DNA from: Fibrobacterales bacterium
Lineage (GTDB): Bacteria > Fibrobacterota > Fibrobacteria > Fibrobacterales > Fibrobacteraceae
Assembly (NCBI GenBank): GCA_025997455.1
Contig: BNUP01000023.1
Coordinates: forward strand, 1-22,651
Reading direction: 5' to 3'
DNA: 22,651 bases
The position numbers and the translations under genes were made by a program. Positions within the stretch are counted from its first letter, which is position 1, and each line of letters starts with the position of its first letter. This document shows, piece by piece, positions 1 to 6,554 of this stretch. The notes below the pieces were generated by a model that was not told the DNA's origin, searched no databases, and saw only the letters and a list, made by a program, of their open reading frames with translations.

Positions 1-2
1 CC

Positions 3-1568
3 CTGCCGAGCCGTGATTTGATAGCCGACAGCGTGGAGTATATGGCGAATGCTCATTGTGCAGACGGTTTGATTTGCATAAGCAATTGCGATAAGGTGAC
101 TCCCGGTATGCTTATGGGAGCGATGCGGCTCAATGTTCCAACTGTGTTTGTGAGCGGCGGTCCAATGGAGGCGGGAGTTGCGGTTGTTGGCGGAAAGGAA
201 GTGCATTTGGATTTGATAGATGCAATGGTTGCGGCGGCAAACCCCGCTGTGAGCGATGAAGATTTGCAAAAAATTGAGGATTCGGCTTGCCCTACCTGCG
301 GAAGTTGTTCGGGTATGTTCACGGCAAATTCTATGAATTGTTTAACGGAGGCACTCGGTCTTTCGCTACCCGGAAACGGCACAATTATAGCAACGCACGC
401 GGAGAGAAAAAAACTTTTTGAGGCGGCGGCAACGCTTTCCGTGGAACTTTGCGACAGATTTTACAATAAGGGTGATGAGTCGGTGTTGCCTAAGAGTATT
501 GCAACAAAAGCGGCATTTGAAAATGCTATGTCATTGGATATTGCAATGGGTGGGAGCACTAATACCGTTTTGCACATTCTCGCCGTAGCACACGAGGCAG
601 GAGTTGATTTTACATTAAAAGATATAAACGAACTTTCTCAAAAAACTCCCTGTTTGTGTAAGGTTGCGCCTTCGGTGAATTATATTCATATAGAAGAAGT
701 GCATAGAGCAGGCGGTATTCCTGCAATTTTGGGGGAATTGGATAGAGCGGGCTGCCTGAATAAAAGTGTTGCATTAGTGCATTCGGCGAATTTAACTGTG
801 TATTTGAATGATTGGGATATTGCACGGGCAACGGCAAGTGCAGAGGCAAAGGAGAGATTTTTGGCGGCTCCGGCACGCAAATTTAATTTAGAGGCGTATT
901 CGCAAAATACTCATTACCCCTCGCACGATTTAGACAGAGTCGGCGGTGCGATAAGAGATTTTGAGCACGCATATAGTAAAGACGGCGGTTTGGCGGTTTT
1001 GTATGGCAATTTTGCACCGGACGGTTGCGTGGTAAAAACTGCAGGCGTTGATAGTTCAATTTGGACTTTTACGGGACCAGCCGTGGTATTTGAAAGTCAA
1101 GAGGAGGCATCTGAGGGTATCCTTGGCGGTGCGGTGAAAAAAGGGGGCGTTGTTGTAATTCGCTATGAGGGACCAAAAGGCGGACCGGGAATGCAGGAGA
1201 TGTTATACCCGACAAGTTATTTAAAAAGTATGGGTTTGGGTAAGGCATGTGCACTTATTACGGACGGCAGGTTTAGCGGCGGAACAAGCGGACTTTCAAT
1301 TGGGCATACAAGTCCTGAAGCGGCGAGTAAGGGTAATATTGCTTTGGTGAAAAACGGTGATATTATTGAAATTGACATTCCAAACAGAACGATAAATATA
1401 GGCATAGGTGATGATGAGTTGGCAACGCGGCGTGCGGAGATGGAATCGCGCGGCAGTGCGGCGTGGAAACCCGTTTCCAGAAAACGAAAAATCAGTCAGG
1501 CGTTAAAAATTTATGCATCGCTTGCTATGAGTGCGGATAAAGGCGCGGTTAGGAGAATTGTGGAATAA
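3..1568 (+). CDS. ilvD: Dihydroxy-acid dehydratase, 5'-truncated by window edge
   Basis: Converts 2,3-dihydroxy-isovalerate and 2,3-dihydroxy-3-methylvalerate to the 2-oxo acids in valine and isoleucine synthesis; a cytoplasmic Fe-S enzyme. The frame is open from the first complete codon at position 3 and reads LPSRDLIADSVEY, a conserved internal segment of the long E. coli-type IlvD, so roughly 90-95 N-terminal residues lie outside the window; the TTG at 18 is not the start. Both family signatures are present: CISNCDKVTPGM near the visible N-terminus and LITDGRFSGGTSG near nt 1255-1290. The Fe-S cysteine motif CPTCGSCSGM lies near nt 290-320. The C-terminus (SLAMSADKGAVRRIVE) is intact and ends in TAA. 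No other ilv or leu gene is in view, and the next gene converges on it across a repeat-filled gap. The choice of IlvD over the related Edd rests on the close match to IlvD along the whole visible length. Confidence 0.97.
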   Translation: MPSRDLIADSVEYMANAHCADGLICISNCDKVTPGMLMGAMRLNVPTVFVSGGPMEAGVAVVGGKEVHLDLIDAMVAAANPAVSDEDLQKIEDSACPTCGSCSGMFTANSMNCLTEALGLSLPGNGTIIATHAERKKLFEAAATLSVELCDRFYNKGDESVLPKSIATKAAFENAMSLDIAMGGSTNTVLHILAVAHEAGVDFTLKDINELSQKTPCLCKVAPSVNYIHIEEVHRAGGIPAILGELDRAGCLNKSVALVHSANLTVYLNDWDIARATASAEAKERFLAAPARKFNLEAYSQNTHYPSHDLDRVGGAIRDFEHAYSKDGGLAVLYGNFAPDGCVVKTAGVDSSIWTFTGPAVVFESQEEASEGILGGAVKKGGVVVIRYEGPKGGPGMQEMLYPTSYLKSMGLGKACALITDGRFSGGTSGLSIGHTSPEAASKGNIALVKNGDIIEIDIPNRTINIGIGDDELATRRAEMESRGSAAWKPVSRKRKISQALKIYASLAMSADKGAVRRIVE

Positions 1569-1574
1569 TACCAC

Positions 1575-1635
1575 TATAGGAAACCTCTAAAAACTCCCTT
1601 TGTAACACAATTCCACAGATTTGAGTTTTTAGAGA
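1575..1635. repeat. Dispersed palindromic element A, copy 1
   Basis: This 61 bp element matches 3375-3435 with one mismatch (1597 versus 3397). A 12 bp perfect inverted repeat, CTCTAAAAACTC (1585-1596) with GAGTTTTTAGAG (1623-1634), encloses a 26 nt loop. It begins 6 bp after the ilvD stop codon. Confidence 0.85.
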
Positions 1636-1641
1636 CGACGG

Positions 1642-1777
1642 CAATAAGTATAGCCGCCCAATTAAAAAGGAGTTGTGATACTGAAAGCCAAGAGTTTGGC
1701 TTTCGGAGAGAGAGTGCTTTAGCACTCGTAAGTTAGAGTGTTAAAAAGAAACCTGAGATAATCTGTATAAACAATGG
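1642..1777. repeat. Element D, split copy interrupted by element B
   Basis: Bases 1642-1669 are the exact reverse complement of 18789-18816 (28 nt). Similarity to the 60 bp unit of 18758-18877 continues to about 1680, stops where element B lies, and returns at 1741-1777. Bases 1741-1767 are identical to 18921-18947 (27 nt). The A-rich stretch appears on both sides of element B, so the arrangement looks like insertion or a join of two partial copies. Confidence 0.65.
1683..1733. repeat. Dispersed double-hairpin element B, copy 1
   Basis: Two adjacent hairpins: a 9 bp stem (1683-1691 with 1696-1704, loop GAGT) and GAGTGC-TTTA-GCACTC (1712-1727). The same pair with nearly the same spacing and the same trailing CGTAAGT is found at 8739-8789. 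Confidence 0.8.
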
Positions 1778-1828
1778 CAGAAAACTACTCAAATTTGCAT
1801 AAAAAACTATAGTTCGCCCATGTCGCTT

Positions 1829-1872
1829 AGAGAACCTCTACCAACCACTTGCGAGGTTAATAGAGGTTCTCT
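1829..1872. repeat. Dispersed hairpin element C, copy 1
   Basis: A perfect 12 bp inverted repeat, AGAGAACCTCTA and TAGAGGTTCTCT, encloses 20 nt. It matches 18947-18990 at 41 of 44 positions, and all three differences fall in the loop. It lies 35 bp beyond the end of lolC and could act as a two-way terminator, though no T-run follows on either strand. Confidence 0.8.
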
Positions 1873-1906
1873 TATCCAAACTGCAACGCCGAGGCAACCC
1901 TCTTCC

Positions 1907-3148
1907 TCACTCGTGCCTAATCGCCCCGACCACTTCTAAACGGCTCGCCTTAAATGCAGGCAAAATTGTAGCCAAAATGCAAAGGGCGTTTCCTATTACG
2001 AATACTGCTATCACATCTAAAACTTGAACTTCAACGGGGAAAAACGGCATCATATATACATCGGCGGGGAGTTTTATAAAATGCGTTCGTTCTTGCACCA
2101 AACACAAAGCGAGACCAATGGTTCCGCCCAGCACCGAACCGAATACGCCGATAAACGAACCCATACCCATAAACACCCGCATCACGGCATTTTCCGAAAA
2201 ACCCATACTCCGCAAAATTCCAATTTCTTTGGTTTTATCAACCACAACCATAATCAACGAACTGATAATGTTGAATGCCGCTATCAAAACAATTAAACAC
2301 ACAATTGCCGCGACTATAAACTTTTCGTAATTCATCCATTGCAAAAGGGTTTTGTTTTTTGCCTTCCAATCGGTGGCATAAAAAGGATAACCCAAAAACA
2401 GAGTTGCTTTTTGTGCACTGATTTCGCTCTTCCAAGGGTCATTCACCTTAAACTGAATGCCGGTTACTCCGCGTTTGCCGAGCAGTTTTTGCAATTCTGG
2501 AATACCCACATAGAGCAAATTTCCGTCGTATTCATACATACCCGTCTCAAAAATTCCGCTCACCGCAAACTGCATCATCTTAGGACCGCCCATAGCCATA
2601 TCGTCCGGGTTTTGAAAAGTCTGCAACACAAGACGACTCCCCACATCGACCCGCAGGCGATGAGCCAAACCCACTCCGAGCATCACCGATGGTCGCAACA
2701 CGCCACTCGAATCTTCCAAACTATCAACCGTAAATTTGCCCGCGATAATCTTGGATTCAAGGTCAATCACCTTTTTGGCACTCTGCGTTTCAATACCATA
2801 AACCACCACACCATCGTTTGCCTTTTTGGAACTCACCCCCACCTTGTAGATTATGAACGGCGAATAGGAAACTATTTCATTATCATTTGTTATCAGTAAT
2901 CGTGCAACGGAATCGGGTGCAAAAATTTCATCGCTATAACTATACACCTCAAAATGAGCATCTTTGCCTATCATCTGCTTTGTAACTTCGCTCTCAAAAC
3001 CATTCACCGCCGAGAGTGCAACTATCAGTGCAAATGTGCCTATACACACACCGAGCATACTGAACAAACTTATCAGCGAAACGAACAAACTTTTCCGTTG
3101 TGCCCCTAAGTATCGCCACGCGATTTTTGATTCAAGGCGAATATTCAA
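1907..3148 (-). CDS. LolC/LolE-type lipoprotein-releasing ABC transporter permease
   Basis: Inner-membrane permease of the FtsX/MacB family. In the Lol system it works with the ATPase LolD to detach outer-membrane lipoproteins and hand them to LolA. The 413 aa length and layout fit: a first membrane helix (about 22-45) after the typical MNIRLESKIAWRYL lead, a periplasmic domain (about 46-270), then three helices (about 280-305, 325-350 and 375-400) ending in an AFKASRLEVVGAIRHE tail. The start is TTG, with AGGA seven bases upstream, and the N-terminus from it matches the family. No lolD or second permease is adjacent, so the ATPase must be elsewhere and LolC cannot be told from LolE. It lies 320 bp downstream of nuoN on the same strand, with repeats between. 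Another FtsX-like exporter is a less likely alternative. Confidence 0.87.
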   Translation of the reverse strand: MNIRLESKIAWRYLGAQRKSLFVSLISLFSMLGVCIGTFALIVALSAVNGFESEVTKQMIGKDAHFEVYSYSDEIFAPDSVARLLITNDNEIVSYSPFIIYKVGVSSKKANDGVVVYGIETQSAKKVIDLESKIIAGKFTVDSLEDSSGVLRPSVMLGVGLAHRLRVDVGSRLVLQTFQNPDDMAMGGPKMMQFAVSGIFETGMYEYDGNLLYVGIPELQKLLGKRGVTGIQFKVNDPWKSEISAQKATLFLGYPFYATDWKAKNKTLLQWMNYEKFIVAAIVCLIVLIAAFNIISSLIMVVVDKTKEIGILRSMGFSENAVMRVFMGMGSFIGVFGSVLGGTIGLALCLVQERTHFIKLPADVYMMPFFPVEVQVLDVIAVFVIGNALCILATILPAFKASRLEVVGAIRHE

Positions 3149-3247
3149 TTTACAGTCCTGAGTTGATTTTTTGCGGTAGTGGGGAAGGTAGTTAATTTAG
3201 AGTAGAGTGTAAAGAGAAGAGATGGTAAATTTAGCATTGCAAAAATA

Positions 3248-3292
3248 GGGTATGGGGTGTTGGGTGTAGGGTGTGGAAAATACGGCATTGCA
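3248..3292. repeat. G-rich intergenic repeat, family G
   Basis: Variations on GGGTGTAGGGTGTGG are followed by ACGGCATTGC. The same plan, tandem GGGTGT-like words then AA(C/T)ACTCGGCNNTGCA, is seen at 8533-8606, 18647-18712 and 20270-20334, and in the opposite orientation at 20431-20500. Confidence 0.6.
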
Positions 3293-3374
3293 AATTTTTC
3301 TGGTGCACTCTATCCACACCGCGTTCCCTTGTTAAATTTACTCTGCATTGCTAAGGGCAGGTTTTCTGCCATTG

Positions 3375-3435
3375 TATAGGAAACCTCTAAAAACTCTCTT
3401 TGTAACACAATTCCACAGATTTGAGTTTTTAGAGA
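3375..3435. repeat. Dispersed palindromic element A, copy 2
   Basis: Second copy of the 61 bp element with the same 12 bp arms (3385-3396 and 3423-3434), one base different from the copy after ilvD. It ends 33 bp before the nuoN stop codon, so both copies sit just past the 3' end of a gene. Confidence 0.85.
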
Positions 3436-3436
3436 T

Positions 3437-3458
3437 GTCCCGTCTGCACGGGAATGAC
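3437..3458. repeat. Short palindrome, family F (dRS3-like)
   Basis: TCCCGT-CTGC-ACGGGA with a flanking GAATGAC. On the other strand it reads GTCATTCCCGTGCAGACGGG, resembling the widespread GTCATTCC...GGAAT class of small dispersed repeats. Similar forms are at 8806-8833 and 22420-22442. Confidence 0.55.
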
Positions 3459-3468
3459 TGGGAAAGAG

Positions 3469-4920
3469 TTAAATCGGGATCCACACTGCTAAAATCAACA
3501 ATGAAAGCGTTATTGCACCGATTGCAGCGGTTAGCATTGCAGGGACGGAAATTTGCTTTTTGGCGGACAGGTTGTTGCTCCACAGGTAATAGATAATGCG
3601 GAGGTAATACACCGCCGAGATAATCGCTAAAATAAAGGCGGCAATGGCGAATCCCCAAACTATTGGAGTTTCAAAGGAAGAGGAAACCAAACCAGAAAAG
3701 ACACGGAACTTTGCCAAAAAACCTGCGGCAATAGGCAAGCCCGCAAGAGAGGCGAGGCACACGGTTATGCAAGTTCCTATAAATGGATTTTTCTTAGCCT
3801 TACCTCGTAAATCGTTCAAATCATCGAAGTCGTGGGACATAAGCACGGAAATGCCCGTTAATGCACCTGCCGAGCCGAGTGCGTAAGTTAAAAGGAAATA
3901 AAAGGCGGGAGATAAATTAACGGATTCCGCACTCGAATTTGCAAAGTATGGATAAGCGAAACCGAGCAAAATAAAGCCTGCATTTGCAACTGCACTAAAC
4001 GCTAAAACTCGTCTTGCTGAAGTTTGTGCTAAACCCGTGATTGCACCGACTGCAACCGATGCCAAACCCAAAACAAAAAATAAAACCGCCTCTCTTTTAA
4101 CTGCAATTGCCGAACCGTCGTTCAATATACCGAGCCAAAGTGCGGATAGTGCGGTGAATGCCCCGATTTTCACAACAGCCGCCATAAAGCCCGTTACCGT
4201 TGCGAGTGTGCCCGAATAGGCATCGGCAACCCAAAAATGCAAAGGAAACGCACCTATCTTAAACAACAAACCTATTGTTAAAAGCAAAACTCCCGCACCG
4301 TAAATACTTTCCCTGCCGTCTAAAAAACTTGCACCGAGATTTGTGCTGCCCGTTGCACCGTAGAACAAGGCGATTCCGTAAAGAAATACTGCACTGAATA
4401 AGGCTCCGCTGATAAAATATTTATATGCGCTTTCATTGCTTTTGTGCGAATGTCGGTTAATTGCAACTAAGGCATAAATAGGGAAAGATGCTAGTTCCAT
4501 TCCCAAAAATAATGGGAGCAAATCGGCGGAAAGCACCATAAGCATAATGCCCGAAGCCGAGAACATCAACAGCGGATAACCCTCACCGCCCGAAAACTTT
4601 TTTGCACGCATAATGCTTTGCAAGCCTGCAGTTCCCAGAAATGTGCAAAGAATAATAGCATATATAAATAATTCTCTTGTCCAATTTATAGCGAACAAAT
4701 TCCAATTATCACCCCAAACACCATCAAAGCCCGCACCTGAAATTGAATACAGAATAAACGCTGCTACCGCTAAAAAAAATACATTTATCCAAGGTAAAAC
4801 ACTGTGCTTACCGTCTCTGCTCAAAAATGACTCCGTTGCAAGTGCAACAATTCCGCCGAGTGCAATTGCTATTACGGGAAAGATAATTTTCAAATCGTAA
4901 AAAAGAGAAGTCTCATTCAT
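3469..4920 (-). CDS. nuoN: NADH-quinone oxidoreductase subunit N
   Basis: Antiporter-like membrane subunit of complex I that helps couple NADH oxidation to proton pumping. At 483 aa it has the usual NuoN length and is hydrophobic throughout, with about 14 predicted helices. The family core is recognisable: a Glu-bearing helix (LLPLFLGMELASFPIYALVA), a lysine helix (LLTIGLLFKIGAFPLHFWVA) and the helix TVTGFMAAVVKIGAF. In place of the common HFWVPD-YEGAPTPVT segment it reads HFWVADAYSGTLATVT. The ATG lies inside the end of nuoM (8 bp overlap) and is preceded by a strong GGAGG, which points to coupled translation. It is the last gene of the nuoLMN unit. Confidence 0.96.
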   Translation of the reverse strand: MNETSLFYDLKIIFPVIAIALGGIVALATESFLSRDGKHSVLPWINVFFLAVAAFILYSISGAGFDGVWGDNWNLFAINWTRELFIYAIILCTFLGTAGLQSIMRAKKFSGGEGYPLLMFSASGIMLMVLSADLLPLFLGMELASFPIYALVAINRHSHKSNESAYKYFISGALFSAVFLYGIALFYGATGSTNLGASFLDGRESIYGAGVLLLTIGLLFKIGAFPLHFWVADAYSGTLATVTGFMAAVVKIGAFTALSALWLGILNDGSAIAVKREAVLFFVLGLASVAVGAITGLAQTSARRVLAFSAVANAGFILLGFAYPYFANSSAESVNLSPAFYFLLTYALGSAGALTGISVLMSHDFDDLNDLRGKAKKNPFIGTCITVCLASLAGLPIAAGFLAKFRVFSGLVSSSFETPIVWGFAIAAFILAIISAVYYLRIIYYLWSNNLSAKKQISVPAMLTAAIGAITLSLLILAVWIPI

Positions 4921-6544
4921 AATAATCCTCCTGTTGTTCCGTTTGTGCGGGCGGCGATGAATTTAGAGTGTCGGTCGCAAAAGCACCCGTAGAATCGTTC
5001 CCAGAATTTTGCAGAGAATCGAGCAGATGTAAAAATTCCTCAATATCCATTTCGCTGTCTTCATCGATTAAATCGCTGTATTCGCAAGTTGTGCATCCGG
5101 TTCTATTTTCGCTAAGTGAGTTCAATATGGGTGCGGGATGCAAGCCGAAATAGAAAATCAGCAAAATAACGGGAATTGCCGCCACTCCTTCGAGTGTCGA
5201 TAACGGCGAGCGGCAAACGCCTTCCGCAACTTCGCCGAAAAGAGTGTTTTTTATAAGCCGCAGAGTATATGCCGCAGATAAAATTATCCCAACTCCTCCA
5301 ATCAATGCAAAGAACGGTAGTGCAGAATTGAACAGACCTTTCAAAATTAAAAATTCTCCGACAAAACCGACCGTGCCCGGAACTGCCACCGCCGCGATTC
5401 CAATTATGCCGAAAATTGTAGCATAAACCGGATTTGTTGTTGCAAATGCACCGAATGATTTTATATCTACCGAACCTGTCCATTTTTGTGCTATTCCGCT
5501 CAACAAAAACAAACCGCCCGCAGTTAATCCGTGCCCCACGAGCAGCACCGCAACGCCTGCATTCACCTCATCATTGAGGCAAAATAAACCTGCAACTGCC
5601 AAGCCCAAATGCGAGAGTGAACTGAATGCCAACAGTTTTTTTACATTTCTCTGACGGAGTGCAAGCAAGCCGCCGTAAATCATTGAGAACAAGCCTATTG
5701 CAATAAAATACAGATTCCATTCGTCCTCATATAAACCGTGCGAGAAAATGGGGATTACCCAAAATGCAAAACCGAAAACTCCCACCTTTGCCATTGCACC
5801 CGAAAGTATGGCGGTGAGCGGATACGGAGCCTCGCTATAACTTATGCCCTGCCAAGAATGCAACGGGAAAAGAGGAGTTTTAGTCGCAAAGGCTATTGAG
5901 AATGCAACGAGTAATGCAATTTGCGTTGATTTAGGGAGAGCGGAGAGTGCGAGTGCCAAATCGCTTATGTTGGAACTTCCCGCTATTGATGCCAAATACC
6001 ACGCACCGAATAACAGCGGAATTGAACCGACCAAAGTGTAAATTGCAAAAAATTCTGTTGCAAATTTTCTTTTAACGCCTCCGTGTATAGATATTAAAAC
6101 AGCGGCGGGTAAAATCATAGCCTCAAAGAAAAACAGGAATTGCACAATATTTTCGGCAGAAAGGAATGAGCCTATTATGGTGCCTTCGAGTGCGAAAAAA
6201 GCGACTGCAAATTCGCGAATGCCAAAACTTACGGCGGAACTTGCATAAGCAAAAGCGAGGAATGTTAAAAGAGAAGTGAGCCAAGCCATCCAAAGCGAAA
6301 GTCCGTAACCGAACAGAGAAAATGAAACTTCAATACCTGCTGAATCCCCAATGCCGGGCAGGTTGAACCAATGAACGGGTTCTGTGGAACTGCCGCCTAT
6401 GAACAACAATGCGGTTGCAAGAACGAGAGGCAGTGCGGAGAAAAAAAGACCTATTCTAAAAGTCGATTTCGCATCTCTTGATGATGATGCGAGCATTGAA
6501 ATTGCCCCGACAAAAGGCGAAATTAATAATAACGAAATTAGCAT
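4913..6544 (-). CDS. nuoM: NADH-quinone oxidoreductase subunit M with acidic C-terminal tail
   Basis: Second antiporter-like subunit of complex I. Family landmarks include the Glu helix FLFFFEAMILPAAVLI, ATKTPLFPLHSWQGISYSEAP (loop and broken helix), AILSGAMAKVGVFGF, and the second Lys region RQRNVKKLLAFSSLSHLGL. The last membrane helix ends near residue 475, where NuoM proteins normally stop within some 15 residues. Here about 66 hydrophilic, acidic residues follow, including CTTC and runs such as DLIDEDSEMDIEEF, giving 543 aa instead of about 500. It starts 10 bp after nuoL ends and overlaps nuoN by 8 bp. The tail is continuous with the frame, and I see no sign of frameshift. Confidence 0.96.
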   Translation of the reverse strand: MLISLLLISPFVGAISMLASSSRDAKSTFRIGLFFSALPLVLATALLFIGGSSTEPVHWFNLPGIGDSAGIEVSFSLFGYGLSLWMAWLTSLLTFLAFAYASSAVSFGIREFAVAFFALEGTIIGSFLSAENIVQFLFFFEAMILPAAVLISIHGGVKRKFATEFFAIYTLVGSIPLLFGAWYLASIAGSSNISDLALALSALPKSTQIALLVAFSIAFATKTPLFPLHSWQGISYSEAPYPLTAILSGAMAKVGVFGFAFWVIPIFSHGLYEDEWNLYFIAIGLFSMIYGGLLALRQRNVKKLLAFSSLSHLGLAVAGLFCLNDEVNAGVAVLLVGHGLTAGGLFLLSGIAQKWTGSVDIKSFGAFATTNPVYATIFGIIGIAAVAVPGTVGFVGEFLILKGLFNSALPFFALIGGVGIILSAAYTLRLIKNTLFGEVAEGVCRSPLSTLEGVAAIPVILLIFYFGLHPAPILNSLSENRTGCTTCEYSDLIDEDSEMDIEEFLHLLDSLQNSGNDSTGAFATDTLNSSPPAQTEQQEDYYE

Positions 6545-6554
6545 ATACGGCGAC

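Larger units (their letters stand above)
1569..1906. other. Intergenic gap between convergent ilvD and lolC, filled with palindromic repeats
   Basis: No plausible gene is seen. In order it holds element A (1575-1635), a split copy of element D (1642-1680 and 1741-1777), element B with two hairpins (1683-1733) lying inside that split, a spacer with no obvious content, and hairpin element C (1829-1872). Each family recurs elsewhere in the window. Hairpins here may stop transcription from both sides, but none is followed by a clear U-run. Confidence 0.7.
3149..3468. other. Intergenic gap between nuoN and lolC with repeats
   Basis: No convincing gene. It contains a G-rich element of family G (3248-3292), a short GGCAG/CTGCC hairpin (3356-3370), element A copy 2 (3375-3435) and a small palindrome of family F (3437-3458). 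The lolC promoter, if separate, would be in the AT-rich part next to 3148; I could not identify hexamers. Confidence 0.65.

Noticed and set aside
1575..1635. Ordinary rho-independent terminator of ilvD
   Set aside because: The stem is AT-rich with a 26 nt loop and no T-run after it, and a near-identical 61 bp copy elsewhere shows that it is a dispersed element; it could still affect transcription.
1569..1906. tRNA or other structured RNA gene in the gap
   Set aside because: No cloverleaf, TTCGA-type loop or CCA end was found; all the structure present is explained by the repeat hairpins.
2339..2899. 186-codon + strand frame inside the lolC gene
   Set aside because: It is antisense to a well-supported membrane protein gene, is rich in His and Thr as expected of a shadow frame, and has no ribosome binding site.
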